Assembly: GCA_004554245.1 (NCBI GenBank)
Contig: SFND01000021.1
Coordinates: 18,107 to 82,106 of the forward strand
Origin: Oribacterium sp.
GTDB lineage: Bacteria; Bacillota_A; Clostridia; Lachnospirales; Lachnospiraceae
DNA: 64,000 bases
Direction: 5' to 3'
Position numbers and translations under genes: made by a program. Below the pieces are notes generated by a model. That model was not told where the DNA came from and did not search any database. It saw only the letters and a list, made by a program, of their open reading frames with translations. Below are positions 52,172-61,838 of the stretch, one piece after another. The stretch's first letter is position 1; every line of letters starts with the position of its first letter.

Positions 52172-54322
52172 TCAGAGCGCCCGGATCTTTTCCGTCCGAC
52201 TTCGAACGAACTCCTCGAGCTTCTCCATGTACTCGGCCTCGGTGATCGTGCCGTCCGCCACCTCCGACAGCCCCATCTCCCAGGAGGCGGTCAGCTTCGG
52301 ATTCAGCAGATGCGGCACCGAAATCTTCACATAATACGCGATGTACTCGCCGAGCTTCGTCGGTGACAGCACCTGCGTCTTCTTCTGCAGCGCGATGTAC
52401 TTATTGTCCACGAGCTTCGTGAGGATACCTGCACGCGTCGCACTGGTGCCGATGCCCGCGCCCTTGATCTGCGCCCGCAGCTCCTCGTCCTCGATGAGGT
52501 TGCCGGCGTTTTCCATCGCGAGGATCATCGATCCGGAGGTGTAGCGCTTCGGCGGTGCCGTCTCGCCCTCCTTCACGCGCAGCGTCTCGAGCTGCAGCTT
52601 CTGCCCCTTCCGGAGCTTCAGCAGTGCCTCACTCAGGCTTCGGTTGTCGCCCTCCTCTTCGCTCTCTCCACCGTTTTCCAGGCCAATGCTTCCGTCCGCT
52701 CGCGTCGTCGCGACGCCGTCCGGTCCCATGGCCGAAGAAGCCATGGTCGAGGCATCCGACGTGGTGCCTCCTGCATTGGCCGTGTGACTGGCCGAGGCCG
52801 CCGTCGCCATGGTAGAAGCCATCGACGATCCGGCGCCTGCATTGGCCGGATCCGCTGTCGGGGACGCACCGCCAAGGGCCGCGCTCCGACGCAGGTCAGC
52901 AACCTTCCGATAGCCCTCGTCCTTCAGGGCACGGGAGCTCACGCTGAAGGTCTCGCCCTGGCAGTCGATCATCAGCGCGATGCGCTCGTAGATCGCCGGC
53001 GGGAAGAAAATCGAGAGGAAGCGACGGCAGATGAGCTCGTATACCTTCTTCGAAAGCGGCTTCAGCGACTGGTACTCGCGCTGGCCCTGACCGGTCGGGA
53101 TGATCGCGTAGTGGTCGGCGATCTTCTTGTCGTCGACGTAGCGGGTCTTCGCGATGCTTCGGAAGCTGCCGGACGACAGGATCTCCTGCGCCTGCGGGGC
53201 CACCGGTGCGTAACTCGCGATGCCGCGGATGTTCTTCTCGATCTCCTTCGAAACGGCGGTCGAGAGCACACGCGCATCGGTACGCGGGTAGGTGGTCAGC
53301 TTCTTCTCGTAGAGCTCCTGCGCGATGGCGAGGGTCTCATCCGGGCTGATCTTAAACATCTTCGCGCAGTCGTTCTGCAGCTCCGCGAGGTTGTAGAGCA
53401 GTGGCGGATTCTTCGTCTCCTTCTTCTTCGTGACAGCCGTCACCGTCGCTTCACACGGAAACGGCATGAAGCTCTTCATGAATTCGGCGGCGCGCTCCGG
53501 CCTCAGGAAGCCCTTGCCGTCGTAGATGTCCGTCGGGCTGTAGCGTGACGACTGCTCCGACGGCTTCCAGTCCGCACTCAGCTTCGCGCCTTCCCCGAGA
53601 TCGAAATCGCCGAGGATGCGGTAGAAGGTCGTCTTCTGGAAGGCCCGGATCTCCTGCTCCCGCTTGACGATCATGCCGAGGACGCAGGTCATGACGCGGC
53701 CGACGGCCACGGTCATCTTCTCCTCCGGCTTCATGCCGAGCTGCTGCTTGATCCGGTAGCGGTACTTGAGCGACAGCGCGCGGCTGAAGTTGATGCCTAT
53801 GAGGTAGTCTTCCTTCGCCCGACTGAAGGCCGCCGCCGACAGGTGGTCATACTCGCTGTCGAGCTTCGCCTCGCGGATGCCGCGGAGGATCTCCTCGTTC
53901 GTCTGGGAATCGATCCAGACACGGCGACGCTCCTTCTCCTTCGGCACCTCTGCCATCCTGTCGACGAGCCGGTAGATGTACTCTCCCTCGCGGGCACTAT
54001 CGGTGCAGATGTAGATGGTTTCGACATCCGGACGGTTCAGCTGCTTCGCGACGACCGCGAACTGCTTTGCCGTGCTCTTACTGACCTCGTATTTCCACTC
54101 ATCCGCCTTTGGGATGAACGGGAGCGTGTCAAAGCTCCACTTCTGGTACTTCTCGTCATACGCTGCCGGGTAGCTGAGCTGTACGAGGTGACCCACGCAC
54201 CAGGTCACCACATAATCTTCATTTTCCAGGAAGCCGTCGCCGCGCCGGACATTCTTCATCCCGAGCGCCTGTGCAAACTGCTGCGCCACCGACGGCTTCT
54301 CTGCGATAAATAATTTCTTCAA
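52172..54322 (-). CDS. topB: DNA topoisomerase III-like type IA topoisomerase
   Basis: This 716-residue enzyme relaxes or decatenates DNA. It has an N-terminal TOPRIM start KKLFIAEKPSVAQQFAQAL, TDSAREGEYIYRLV, the active-site Tyr in KKLTTYPRTDARVLS, and IKGAGIGTSATRAGILTKL late. An Ala/Ser/Thr-rich insert of about 75 residues sits before the last domain. The TTG start is supported by GGGAGG four bases upstream; the longer ATG start lacks homology. Confidence 0.94.
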   Translation of the reverse strand: MKKLFIAEKPSVAQQFAQALGMKNVRRGDGFLENEDYVVTWCVGHLVQLSYPAAYDEKYQKWSFDTLPFIPKADEWKYEVSKSTAKQFAVVAKQLNRPDVETIYICTDSAREGEYIYRLVDRMAEVPKEKERRRVWIDSQTNEEILRGIREAKLDSEYDHLSAAAFSRAKEDYLIGINFSRALSLKYRYRIKQQLGMKPEEKMTVAVGRVMTCVLGMIVKREQEIRAFQKTTFYRILGDFDLGEGAKLSADWKPSEQSSRYSPTDIYDGKGFLRPERAAEFMKSFMPFPCEATVTAVTKKKETKNPPLLYNLAELQNDCAKMFKISPDETLAIAQELYEKKLTTYPRTDARVLSTAVSKEIEKNIRGIASYAPVAPQAQEILSSGSFRSIAKTRYVDDKKIADHYAIIPTGQGQREYQSLKPLSKKVYELICRRFLSIFFPPAIYERIALMIDCQGETFSVSSRALKDEGYRKVADLRRSAALGGASPTADPANAGAGSSMASTMATAASASHTANAGGTTSDASTMASSAMGPDGVATTRADGSIGLENGGESEEEGDNRSLSEALLKLRKGQKLQLETLRVKEGETAPPKRYTSGSMILAMENAGNLIEDEELRAQIKGAGIGTSATRAGILTKLVDNKYIALQKKTQVLSPTKLGEYIAYYVKISVPHLLNPKLTASWEMGLSEVADGTITEAEYMEKLEEFVRSRTEKIRAL
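52720..52850 (-). repeat. Ala/Ser/Thr-rich repeat insert in topB
   Basis: Two imperfect units with the coding pattern ANAG...(A/S)STMA are 66 bp apart. Each contains GGCCAATGCAGG (complement at 52770-52781 and 52836-52847), the same 12-mer as in polA at 48271. Confidence 0.75.
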
Positions 54323-54439
54323 TTCGCCTCCCACTGATCCATGTACGAGCGCCGGCTTCATGTGAAGCCGCTTCAGCGAATGCGCGCCGCGCACCGCCCG
54401 TGGATGTTCTGTGGGTGCTTCGAAAAGAAGTACTTCTGT

Positions 54440-55501
54440 TTACTGAAGCTCCCACTTGTAGATCGTCGTTGTGTCGTATTCCTCGCCGGCCTTCACGATG
54501 CTGGTCGGCCACTCTGGCTTATGCAGGCAGTCCGGATAGTGCTGGGTCTCGAAGCAGTACGCATGGCGTGGTCCGAAGTGCGCCCCGTTTTTGCCCTCGA
54601 AATCACTGCCCATGAAGTTCGCGGTATAGAACTGCAAGCCCTCGAGATCGGTATAGATGGACATCCGGATGCCGGACTCCTCCGCATACGCAGAGGCGAC
54701 GAGACGTACGTCCCCGTCATAGTCATTGAGCACCCAGTTATGATCGAAGCCGTGCGCAAACTTCAGCTGATCGAAGTCCGCATCGATATCGCGTGCGATC
54801 ACCTTCTCGGTGGTGAAGTCCATCGGGGTGCCGGCCACCGGCTCGATACGACCGTACGGGATCGAAATCTCGCTGGCCGGTGTATAGCTGTCTGCATGAA
54901 TCCAGACACGCTGATTCATCGCGTCACCACTGTCATAGCCGTTCAGGTTGAAGTACGCGTGGTTCGTCATATTGAAGACGGTGTCCTGGTCGGCGGTCGC
55001 CTGATAGTGGATCTCGAGCGCGTCGTCCTCGGTCAGGGTGTAGGTCACGGCCACCTCGGCAGCGCCAGGGAAGCCCTGATCACCGTCCGGGGAATGCAGA
55101 GAGAAGATCACGTAGCTGCCGAGGCCAGCGTCTGCATAGTCTGCCTCCCAGATGCGCGTACGCCAGTAATCCGGTCCGGAATGGAGATTGTTGGCACCAT
55201 TGTCATTGACGGCGAGCGCATAATGCTTTCCATTCAAATCGAAGCCCGCCTGACCGATACGGTTCGCGTTTCGACCGACCGGCTCACCCATGTGACCCGG
55301 ATTCTCAAGCAGAAGCTCCGCCTGATCGACACCGAGTACGACATCCCGCATCTTTCCGTCCTTATCACGTACCAGCATCGTAAGCCAGATGGCACCGAGA
55401 TTCGTAAAGCTCGCCTCCGTACCATGCTGATTTGTAATCGTATATCGCTTCACCTCGCGGCCATCCTTCAGTGTTCCAAGCACTGATTCTCTCACTGACA
55501 T
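54440..55501 (-). CDS. galM: Aldose 1-epimerase (mutarotase)
   Basis: This 353-residue enzyme interconverts alpha and beta anomers of hexoses. Family pieces are ENPGHMGEPVGRNANRIGQA, NNLHSGPDYW, the catalytic His in FNMTNHAYFNLNG and the late Glu in YTDLEGLQFYTANFM. The GGGAGG site precedes the ATG. No other galactose gene is nearby. It has its own promoter. Confidence 0.95.
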   Translation of the reverse strand: MSVRESVLGTLKDGREVKRYTITNQHGTEASFTNLGAIWLTMLVRDKDGKMRDVVLGVDQAELLLENPGHMGEPVGRNANRIGQAGFDLNGKHYALAVNDNGANNLHSGPDYWRTRIWEADYADAGLGSYVIFSLHSPDGDQGFPGAAEVAVTYTLTEDDALEIHYQATADQDTVFNMTNHAYFNLNGYDSGDAMNQRVWIHADSYTPASEISIPYGRIEPVAGTPMDFTTEKVIARDIDADFDQLKFAHGFDHNWVLNDYDGDVRLVASAYAEESGIRMSIYTDLEGLQFYTANFMGSDFEGKNGAHFGPRHAYCFETQHYPDCLHKPEWPTSIVKAGEEYDTTTIYKWELQ

Positions 55502-55640
55502 CGCATGTCCCTCCCATCGAAGATTCAATACCGAAAATGCAAGGGCAGCTTTTCATCGACACTCACGCAACTCTCCCATCCCCTTCTGCAGGGTCTGGGA
55601 ATAGCAAGCGCGTCATCGGCACCGCCCATAAACTGCAAGT

Positions 55641-55669
55641 ATTATACTCTATTTTCAGGCTCGTTTCTA
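55641..55669 (-). promoter_or_regulatory. Promoter of galM
   Basis: TAGAAA and a perfect TATAAT are separated by 17 bases on the minus strand, 140 bases before galM. This is the only notable site besides the asd terminator in the 322-bp gap 55502-55823. Confidence 0.65.
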
Positions 55670-55761
55670 CCAGAGAAAAGAGACTCATAGCTGTCTGAAA
55701 ATTGGGGCAGCTAAAATCTCCGGTGTCCTTGGCAATGGGTACCATTCAAACCATAAAAAAT

Positions 55762-55783
55762 CCGGAGTGAATCGTCACTCCGG
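55762..55783 (-). terminator. Terminator of asd
   Basis: CCGGAGTGA/TCACTCCGG with a 4-base loop is followed by ATTTTTTA on the minus strand. Confidence 0.92.
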
Positions 55784-55823
55784 TTTAAAAAAGATCAGTA
55801 ACCATCAAAATTTGATGATCCGC

Positions 55824-56906
55824 TTATTTCTTTGTGATATAGCCCTTCTTTGCGAGGTACTCGGCAGCTTCTACACCGCCGCCGGCAGCGCCACGGAGGG
55901 TGTTGTGGCTGAGACCGACGAACTTCCAGTCATAAATGGAGTCCTCACGGAGACGGCCGATCGAGATGCCCATGCCGTTCTCGTAGTTCACGTCGAGGGA
56001 AACCTGTGGACGATCGTCCTCCTCGAGGTACTGGATGAACTGCTTCGGTGCAGACGGCAGCTCGAGCTCCTGTGGCTCACCGCGGTAGCTGCGGAGTGCC
56101 TCGACGAGCTCTTCCTTCGTCGGCTTCTTATGGAACTTGACGAAAACCGTCGCGGTGTGACCGTTCAGAATCGGTACACGGATGCACTGTGCAGAGATCT
56201 TCAGACCTTCGATAAGATCGATGTGATCTCCCGCGAGGCTGCCGAGTACGCGGAGCGGCTCCTTCTCGGACTTCTCTTCCTCACCACCGATGTACGGGAT
56301 GATGTTGTGCTCCATCTCCGGCCAAGACTCGAAGTTCTTGCCGGCACCGGAAATCGCCTGGTAGGTGGAAACGATCACCTCATACGGCTCGAACTGCATC
56401 CATGCAGCGAGGGCTGGTGTGTAGGACTGGATCGAGCAGTTCGGCTTTACAGCGATGAAGCCACGTGTGGTGCCGAGACGCTTCTTCTGTGCCTCGATGA
56501 GCTGATAGTGATCCGGGTTGATCTCCGGAACGACCATCGGAACATCGGTCGTCCAGCGGTGTGCAGAGTTGTTCGAAACGACCGGGGTCTCCGTCTTCGC
56601 ATACGCTTCCTCGATGGCCTTGATCTCGTCCTTCTTCATATCCACTGCGGAAAATACGAAGTCGACATCCTTTGCAACATCTTCTACCTTTGAAACGTCC
56701 AGGACGATCATGTCCTTTACTTCCTCCGGAATCGGAATATCCAGCTTCCACTTACCTTCTACAGCCTCTGCATAGGTCTTACCCGCAGATCTCGGGGACG
56801 CTGCAAGCGTCGTCAGCTCGAACCATGGATGGTTTACAAGCAATGTGATAAAACGCTGGCCAACCATTCCAGTCGCACCAAGAACACCAACCTTTAACTT
56901 TTCCAT
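55824..56906 (-). CDS. asd: Aspartate-semialdehyde dehydrogenase
   Basis: This 360-residue enzyme makes aspartate semialdehyde for lysine/diaminopimelate, threonine and methionine. It has the Rossmann loop GVLGATGMVGQRF, the catalytic Cys in AVKPNCSIQSYT and the His in LNGHTATVFVKFH. The length and inserts match the archaeal/fungal-type branch found in many Clostridia, not the shorter E. coli form. It is monocistronic, with its own promoter and terminator. Confidence 0.96.
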   Translation of the reverse strand: MEKLKVGVLGATGMVGQRFITLLVNHPWFELTTLAASPRSAGKTYAEAVEGKWKLDIPIPEEVKDMIVLDVSKVEDVAKDVDFVFSAVDMKKDEIKAIEEAYAKTETPVVSNNSAHRWTTDVPMVVPEINPDHYQLIEAQKKRLGTTRGFIAVKPNCSIQSYTPALAAWMQFEPYEVIVSTYQAISGAGKNFESWPEMEHNIIPYIGGEEEKSEKEPLRVLGSLAGDHIDLIEGLKISAQCIRVPILNGHTATVFVKFHKKPTKEELVEALRSYRGEPQELELPSAPKQFIQYLEEDDRPQVSLDVNYENGMGISIGRLREDSIYDWKFVGLSHNTLRGAAGGGVEAAEYLAKKGYITKK

Positions 56907-57017
56907 TTCAGTCTCCTCGTCAACTTCTATCCGTATTTTTACTCTCAGATGCATACATCCTGCAGGATTTCGACATACAGCTGTTTCTTCACCCCGCAGG
57001 CACGTATATGTTTCCGT

Positions 57018-57046
57018 ATTGTATTACTTTTAACTGTCAGTGGCAA
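57018..57046 (-). promoter_or_regulatory. Promoter of asd
   Basis: TTGCCA and TACAAT are separated by 17 bases on the minus strand, 112 bases before the start. Confidence 0.7.
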
Positions 57047-57174
57047 TATAACATTTTCGAATAGCAGCCTTTCGCCGCCCGGACAACTACTGTCAAAACG
57101 TAATTATGTCCAGGCATGGCTCGGCTGCCATCCGTCGAGTTTCGCCCGAACAGCAACAGGTGACATCCCCGTAA

Positions 57175-59412
57175 TCAGTGCTTCGTGCCTTTTCCGGCGC
57201 GGCCGGCGAGCTTCAGGCGGTTTAAGCTGAGCGGCTTCTTCCGGTACGTGATCTCCACCGGCTCGGTGCCGAGGAGGTAGAAGTGCTCGAGGGTGTCGCA
57301 CTTGCCGAGTCGGATGCCGATGACACCTTTGCTGTTCTTCTTCTGGAGCGGGATATCGCTCAGGGAGCAGCGGAGGAAGTAGCCGTCATGTGTCTCGAAG
57401 ACGATGTCGGTTTCGTAAGCCATCTCCCGAATCTCGATCAGTCGATCGCCCTCGCCCAGCTTCGTTGCGGCGACGAGCTTGTTCGCAGTCTCGAATTCCG
57501 AGGTCTCGACGAGCTTCACCATCGCGTCTCTCGTCGCGAAGATCAGGGTCTTCCCGGCCAGGGCGGACTTCACATTGGCATAGATGATCTCCTCCTGGTT
57601 CGCGTTGTACTTACTGATGTTGTCGATCGGTACGCCCTTGTCCTTGAACTTTCCGAGCGGCACATCCTGGCACTTGATCTGGTGCATATTGCCCTTATCA
57701 GTGAACAGCAGCACGCGGTCCGTGTTCTTGCACTTCAGCACGAAACGGTTGTCCGACTCGACGGCCTCCTGGTTCCGCTGGTAGGTTGCCTCATCCATGA
57801 GCTTGCAGTAGCCGAACTTGTCCTGGATGTAGTAGCAGCTGATCTCCTGCACCTCGTTCTCGTTGAAGACGGCTTCCTTACCATCCTCGAGCACGGTGCG
57901 ACGCGGCACGGCATACGCGGCTCGGATCATCATGAGGTCCTCGGACAGCACCTCGTTCATGCGCTCGCGACTGCCGAGGATCCCGCGGTACTCCTTGATG
58001 TTTCGGAGCGTCTCGGCATGCTGCTTCTTCAGCTCGATCAGCTCGAGACCGATGAGCTTGCTGAGACGCATATCGAGGATCGCCTGTGCCTGCCGCTCCG
58101 TGAAGTGGAAGGTCTCGATCGTCGACATGAACTCGCGGTCCCGCTCACGGAACTTGATGCCCGCGATCTCACCGCTCATAAGTGCCTGCTTCGCATCGGC
58201 CTGGTTCTTCGAGTTCCGGAGGAGGGCAATGATGGCGTCGATCAGGTCGACGGCCTTGATGAGACCATCCTGGATCTCTTTACGTGCGAGCTCCTTCTCG
58301 AGCAGGTTCTGGTACTTGTTCGTGAGGATCTCGTACTGGAACTTGAGATAGGCCTTCAGGATGCCCCGGAGCGTCATGGTCTCCGGCCGACCCTCGTGTA
58401 TGGCCAGCATGTTCACGCCGAAGGTATCCTCGAGTCTCGTTTTCTTATACAGTATATTCTGGATGCGCTCGATGTCCGCACCAGCCTTCAGCTCGAGTAC
58501 GATACGGATGCCGTTTTTGTCGGACTGGTTCGAGATATCGACGATCTCCGGGAGGATCTTATCCTCGACGAGCTGGGCGACATCCTGCATGAACTTCATG
58601 ATGCCCTGACCGATCATCGTATACGGAATCTCGGTCACGACGAGCTTATCGCGGTCGGAACGCCCCTCCTTCTTCTCAAACTGCAGCTTGCCGCGGAGCT
58701 TGAGGCGGCCCGTACCACTGCGGTAAATGTCGACGAGCTCGGACTTGTTGGCGATGATGCCGCCGGTCGGAAAATCCGGTCCCTTCAGGTACTGCATCAT
58801 GTCCGCGGTCTCCATCGCCGGGTTGCGCAGGTACGCGAGGATGAGGTCGATGATCTCACCGAGATTGTGGCTCGGGGTGGAAGTCGTCATGCCGACCGCG
58901 ATGCCCTCGGAACCGTTCAGCAGGAAGTACGGGATACGTGCCGGCAGCACCACCGGCTCCCGCAATGTCTCATCGTAGTTCGGCTGAAACGGCACCATCG
59001 TATCGAGGTCCGCCAGCATGCAGTCATCCGTGAACTTCTCGAGCTTCGCCTCGGTGTATCGCGGTGCGGCTGCAGAGTCACCCTCGATCGAACCGAAGTT
59101 ACCCTGGCCATGCACCACCGGCTGCATACGCTTGAAGTCCTGCGCCATGACGACCAGGGTGTCGTAGATCGAGGAATCACCGTGCGGATGGTACTTACCC
59201 ATCGTATCACCACAGATACGCGCCGACTTGTAGGTCGGGCGGTCATGGTTTGCATGCAGCTCGTTCATATCATAGAGCACGCGCCGCTGTACCGGCTTCA
59301 GTCCGTCACGGATGTCCGGCACCGCACGCGAAGTGATGACAGACATCGAGTAATCGAGGTAGGATTTCTGCATCTCCTCGGAAAATTCAGTTGTTAAAAT
59401 CTGTTCAGCCAT
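57175..59412 (-). CDS. parC: Type IIA topoisomerase subunit A (ParC-like)
   Basis: This 745-residue DNA-cleaving subunit has the quinolone-region sequence KYHPHGDSSIYDTLVVMAQ, the active-site Tyr in AAAPRYTEAKLEK, and a long coiled-coil gate. The C-terminal beta-pinwheel region is short and no QRRGGKG GyrA box is seen, which argues for topoisomerase IV (ParC) or a second gyrase-like enzyme. The exact assignment needs comparison with the genome's other pair. It follows the B subunit gene by 255 bases. Confidence 0.9.
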   Translation of the reverse strand: MAEQILTTEFSEEMQKSYLDYSMSVITSRAVPDIRDGLKPVQRRVLYDMNELHANHDRPTYKSARICGDTMGKYHPHGDSSIYDTLVVMAQDFKRMQPVVHGQGNFGSIEGDSAAAPRYTEAKLEKFTDDCMLADLDTMVPFQPNYDETLREPVVLPARIPYFLLNGSEGIAVGMTTSTPSHNLGEIIDLILAYLRNPAMETADMMQYLKGPDFPTGGIIANKSELVDIYRSGTGRLKLRGKLQFEKKEGRSDRDKLVVTEIPYTMIGQGIMKFMQDVAQLVEDKILPEIVDISNQSDKNGIRIVLELKAGADIERIQNILYKKTRLEDTFGVNMLAIHEGRPETMTLRGILKAYLKFQYEILTNKYQNLLEKELARKEIQDGLIKAVDLIDAIIALLRNSKNQADAKQALMSGEIAGIKFRERDREFMSTIETFHFTERQAQAILDMRLSKLIGLELIELKKQHAETLRNIKEYRGILGSRERMNEVLSEDLMMIRAAYAVPRRTVLEDGKEAVFNENEVQEISCYYIQDKFGYCKLMDEATYQRNQEAVESDNRFVLKCKNTDRVLLFTDKGNMHQIKCQDVPLGKFKDKGVPIDNISKYNANQEEIIYANVKSALAGKTLIFATRDAMVKLVETSEFETANKLVAATKLGEGDRLIEIREMAYETDIVFETHDGYFLRCSLSDIPLQKKNSKGVIGIRLGKCDTLEHFYLLGTEPVEITYRKKPLSLNRLKLAGRAGKGTKH

Positions 59413-59540
59413 AATATTCCCTTTATTTTTTATAAGGAGACAATGCCATTTGATGCGCCTACGGCGCGGGCATTGTCGTTTGATTTTGCCGCAATGGCGG
59501 CAAAACGGCCTCGCCGCCCGGGGGCATCACACGGAGTGTA

Positions 59541-59563
59541 GGAGTTTGTATAAGACAAACTCC
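59541..59563 (-). repeat. GTTTG hairpin between topoisomerase genes
   Basis: The stem GGAGTTTGT/ACAAACTCC with a 5-base loop lies between the B and A subunit genes. It shares its GTTTG/CAAAC core with the hairpins at 43413 and 46889. Confidence 0.6.
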
Positions 59564-59603
59564 GAAACGATATCCCACAGAGCTGTGATCTGTGCCCGCA
59601 GGG

Positions 59604-59634
59604 CTAAACTCGGGTCTCCAAAGCCCGAGTTTAG
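59604..59634 (-). terminator. Hairpin after the B subunit gene
   Basis: An 11-bp stem CTAAACTCGGG/CCCGAGTTTAG lies 34 bases after the B subunit stop. No T-run follows, so partial termination or mRNA stabilisation is possible. Confidence 0.55.
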
Positions 59635-59667
59635 GGCAGTCCCGTCCCTTCGGGCCACCCGATGTGA

Positions 59668-61593
59668 TTACGAATCAATAACTGCTTCGTTTGCGTGGTC
59701 GTGGATGAAGTCGCGGCGCGGTCCTACGTCGGAGCCCATCAGCATAGACGTCACCTCGGAGGCCATGCGGCCGTCCTCGATCTCTACGCGCTTCAGTACG
59801 CGGTTTTCCGGGTTCAGGGTCGTCTCCCAGAGCTGCTCCGGGTTCATCTCACCGAGACCCTTGAAGCGCTTCAGCTCATAGGAGCCGGTCTTATGCTTCT
59901 TCTGATACTTCGTGAGCGCCGCCTCGTCGTAGAGGTACTCCGGCGCCTCCTTCTTACTGTGCGGGATCGCCTGGTAGAGCGGCGGCATCGACACGTACAC
60001 ATGTCCCTCACGGATGAGATCCGGCATGAAGCGGTACAGGAAGGTCAACAGCAGGGTGTCGATGTGCGAACCATCGACATCGGCATCCGTCATCAAGATG
60101 ATCTTGTTGTAGCGCAGCTTCGAGATGTCGAAGTCGTTGCCGTAGCCCTCGGAGAAGCCGCAGCCGAAGGTGTTGATCATGGTCTTGATCTCCGCGTTCG
60201 CGAGGACCTTATCCATCGACGCCTTCTCGACGTTCAAGATCTTACCGCGAAGCGGCAGGATCGCCTGGGTCTGACGGTCGCGGCAGGTCTTCGCAGAGCC
60301 GCCCGCCGAATCACCCTCGACGATGAAGATCTCACACTTCTCCGGGTCCTTCGAGATGCAGTTCGCAAGCTTGCCATTTGAATCGAAGCTGTACTTCGAC
60401 TTGCTCAGCATGTTCGTCTTCGCCTTTTCCTCGGCGCGACGGATCTTCGCGGACTTCTCGGCGCAGCTGATGATGGCCTTCACTACCTCGACGTTTCGAT
60501 CGAAGTAGTGCTGCAGCTCCGCATCGACGATGCTCTGCACATACTTTGCAGCATCCGCACTCGCGAGCTTCGTCTTCGTCTGGCCCTCGAAAACCGGGTC
60601 CGGGAACTTGATGCCGATGACCGCGGTCATACCGTTACGGGTATCCGCACCGGTGAAGTTCGCATCCTTCTCCTTCAGGATCCCGAGCTGGCGTGCGTAG
60701 CTGTTGATGAGCTGCGTGAACTTCGTCTTGAAGCCCACGATATGTGTACCGCCCTCCTGGGTGAAGATGTTATTACAGAAGCCGAGGATGTTCTCCTCGA
60801 AATTATCACAGAACTGGATACAGCACTCGAGGGTCGTCCCCTCGCTCTCCCCGCGGAAGTAGATCTCCGGGGTCACCGGTTCGCTGTCCTTATTGAGCTC
60901 CTTTACGAAGGCGATGATGCCCTCCGGCTCATGGTATTCGATCGTCTCCGGCAGCTCTCCGCGCTGATCCGCATAGTGGATCGTCAGCTGCGGGTTGAGG
61001 TACGCGGTCTCATGCAGGCGGGACTTCAGCCACTCCTCCTTGAAACGTGTCTTCTCGAAGATCTCCGGATCCGGGATGAAGCTGATCTCTGTACCGGTCT
61101 CCTTCGTCTTTCCGACCACTGGAAGAAGTCCGTTCACGAGCTCCGTCGTCGGCTTACCGCGCTCGTAGGAGTCCTCATAGATCTTTCCGCCCTGATAGAC
61201 CCGCACGCGCATCATCTGTGAGAGAGCATTGACCACGGACGAGCCAACGCCATGGAGACCACCGGAGGTCTTATATGCCTTATCGTCGAACTTTCCACCC
61301 GCATGCAGTGTCGTCAGGACGATACGCTCCGCAGACACACCCTTCTGGTGCATCCCGACCGGGATACCACGACCATCATCGCGCACGGTACATGCGCCAT
61401 CCGCGGTCAGCGTTACCCATATATTTCTACAGTATCCTGCCAGATGCTCATCGACCGAGTTATCTACGATCTCGTAGATCAGGTGATTGAGACCACGCTG
61501 TCCCACCGAACCGATGTACATACCCGGTCGCACACGGACCGGCTCCAGCCCCTCGAGGACCGTAATACTCGACGCATCATACTTCTCTGCCAT
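59668..61593 (-). CDS. parE: Type IIA topoisomerase subunit B (ParE/GyrB-like)
   Basis: This ATPase subunit of 641 residues has a GHKL ATP site (EIVDNSVDEHLAG, DDGRGIPVG, GGLHGVGSSVVNALS), a TOPRIM domain with EGDSAGGSAKTCRDR and ILMTDADVDGSHI, and the C-terminal ELKRFKGLGEMNPEQLWETT. The motif KTCRDR differs from the usual KQGRDR of GyrB. It pairs with the A subunit gene just downstream. The start ATG has CAGGAG upstream; a GTG two codons earlier is possible. Confidence 0.9.
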   Translation of the reverse strand: MAEKYDASSITVLEGLEPVRVRPGMYIGSVGQRGLNHLIYEIVDNSVDEHLAGYCRNIWVTLTADGACTVRDDGRGIPVGMHQKGVSAERIVLTTLHAGGKFDDKAYKTSGGLHGVGSSVVNALSQMMRVRVYQGGKIYEDSYERGKPTTELVNGLLPVVGKTKETGTEISFIPDPEIFEKTRFKEEWLKSRLHETAYLNPQLTIHYADQRGELPETIEYHEPEGIIAFVKELNKDSEPVTPEIYFRGESEGTTLECCIQFCDNFEENILGFCNNIFTQEGGTHIVGFKTKFTQLINSYARQLGILKEKDANFTGADTRNGMTAVIGIKFPDPVFEGQTKTKLASADAAKYVQSIVDAELQHYFDRNVEVVKAIISCAEKSAKIRRAEEKAKTNMLSKSKYSFDSNGKLANCISKDPEKCEIFIVEGDSAGGSAKTCRDRQTQAILPLRGKILNVEKASMDKVLANAEIKTMINTFGCGFSEGYGNDFDISKLRYNKIILMTDADVDGSHIDTLLLTFLYRFMPDLIREGHVYVSMPPLYQAIPHSKKEAPEYLYDEAALTKYQKKHKTGSYELKRFKGLGEMNPEQLWETTLNPENRVLKRVEIEDGRMASEVTSMLMGSDVGPRRDFIHDHANEAVIDS

Positions 61594-61695
61594 AAACACT
61601 CCTGTTTTTACTCTATTTCAACTCCACAGGCATCGAACACCTGCGAAGGCCTAATCTTAAAAATGATACCATAGATCACATGTTTTATGCAAGAG

Positions 61696-61838
61696 CCCGA
61701 GGAGGGCCGGCAACAGAAGCCATACGAAGAGTTCGTGAAAAATCAAAATTGTCCCCCTTAGAACCAGTTGGAGTAATTTTTCCTTAGCACTCTCTGCAAC
61801 ACTGAGTTTTCATAAAGAAAACTCAGTCGTTTGCAGAG
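61696..61838. repeat. 140-bp hairpin repeat, copy 3, overlapping hflC end
   Basis: The sequence is nearly identical to copies 2 and 4. Its right end enters hflC: the last four codons (SAND) and the TGA stop of hflC are repeat sequence. Confidence 0.92.
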
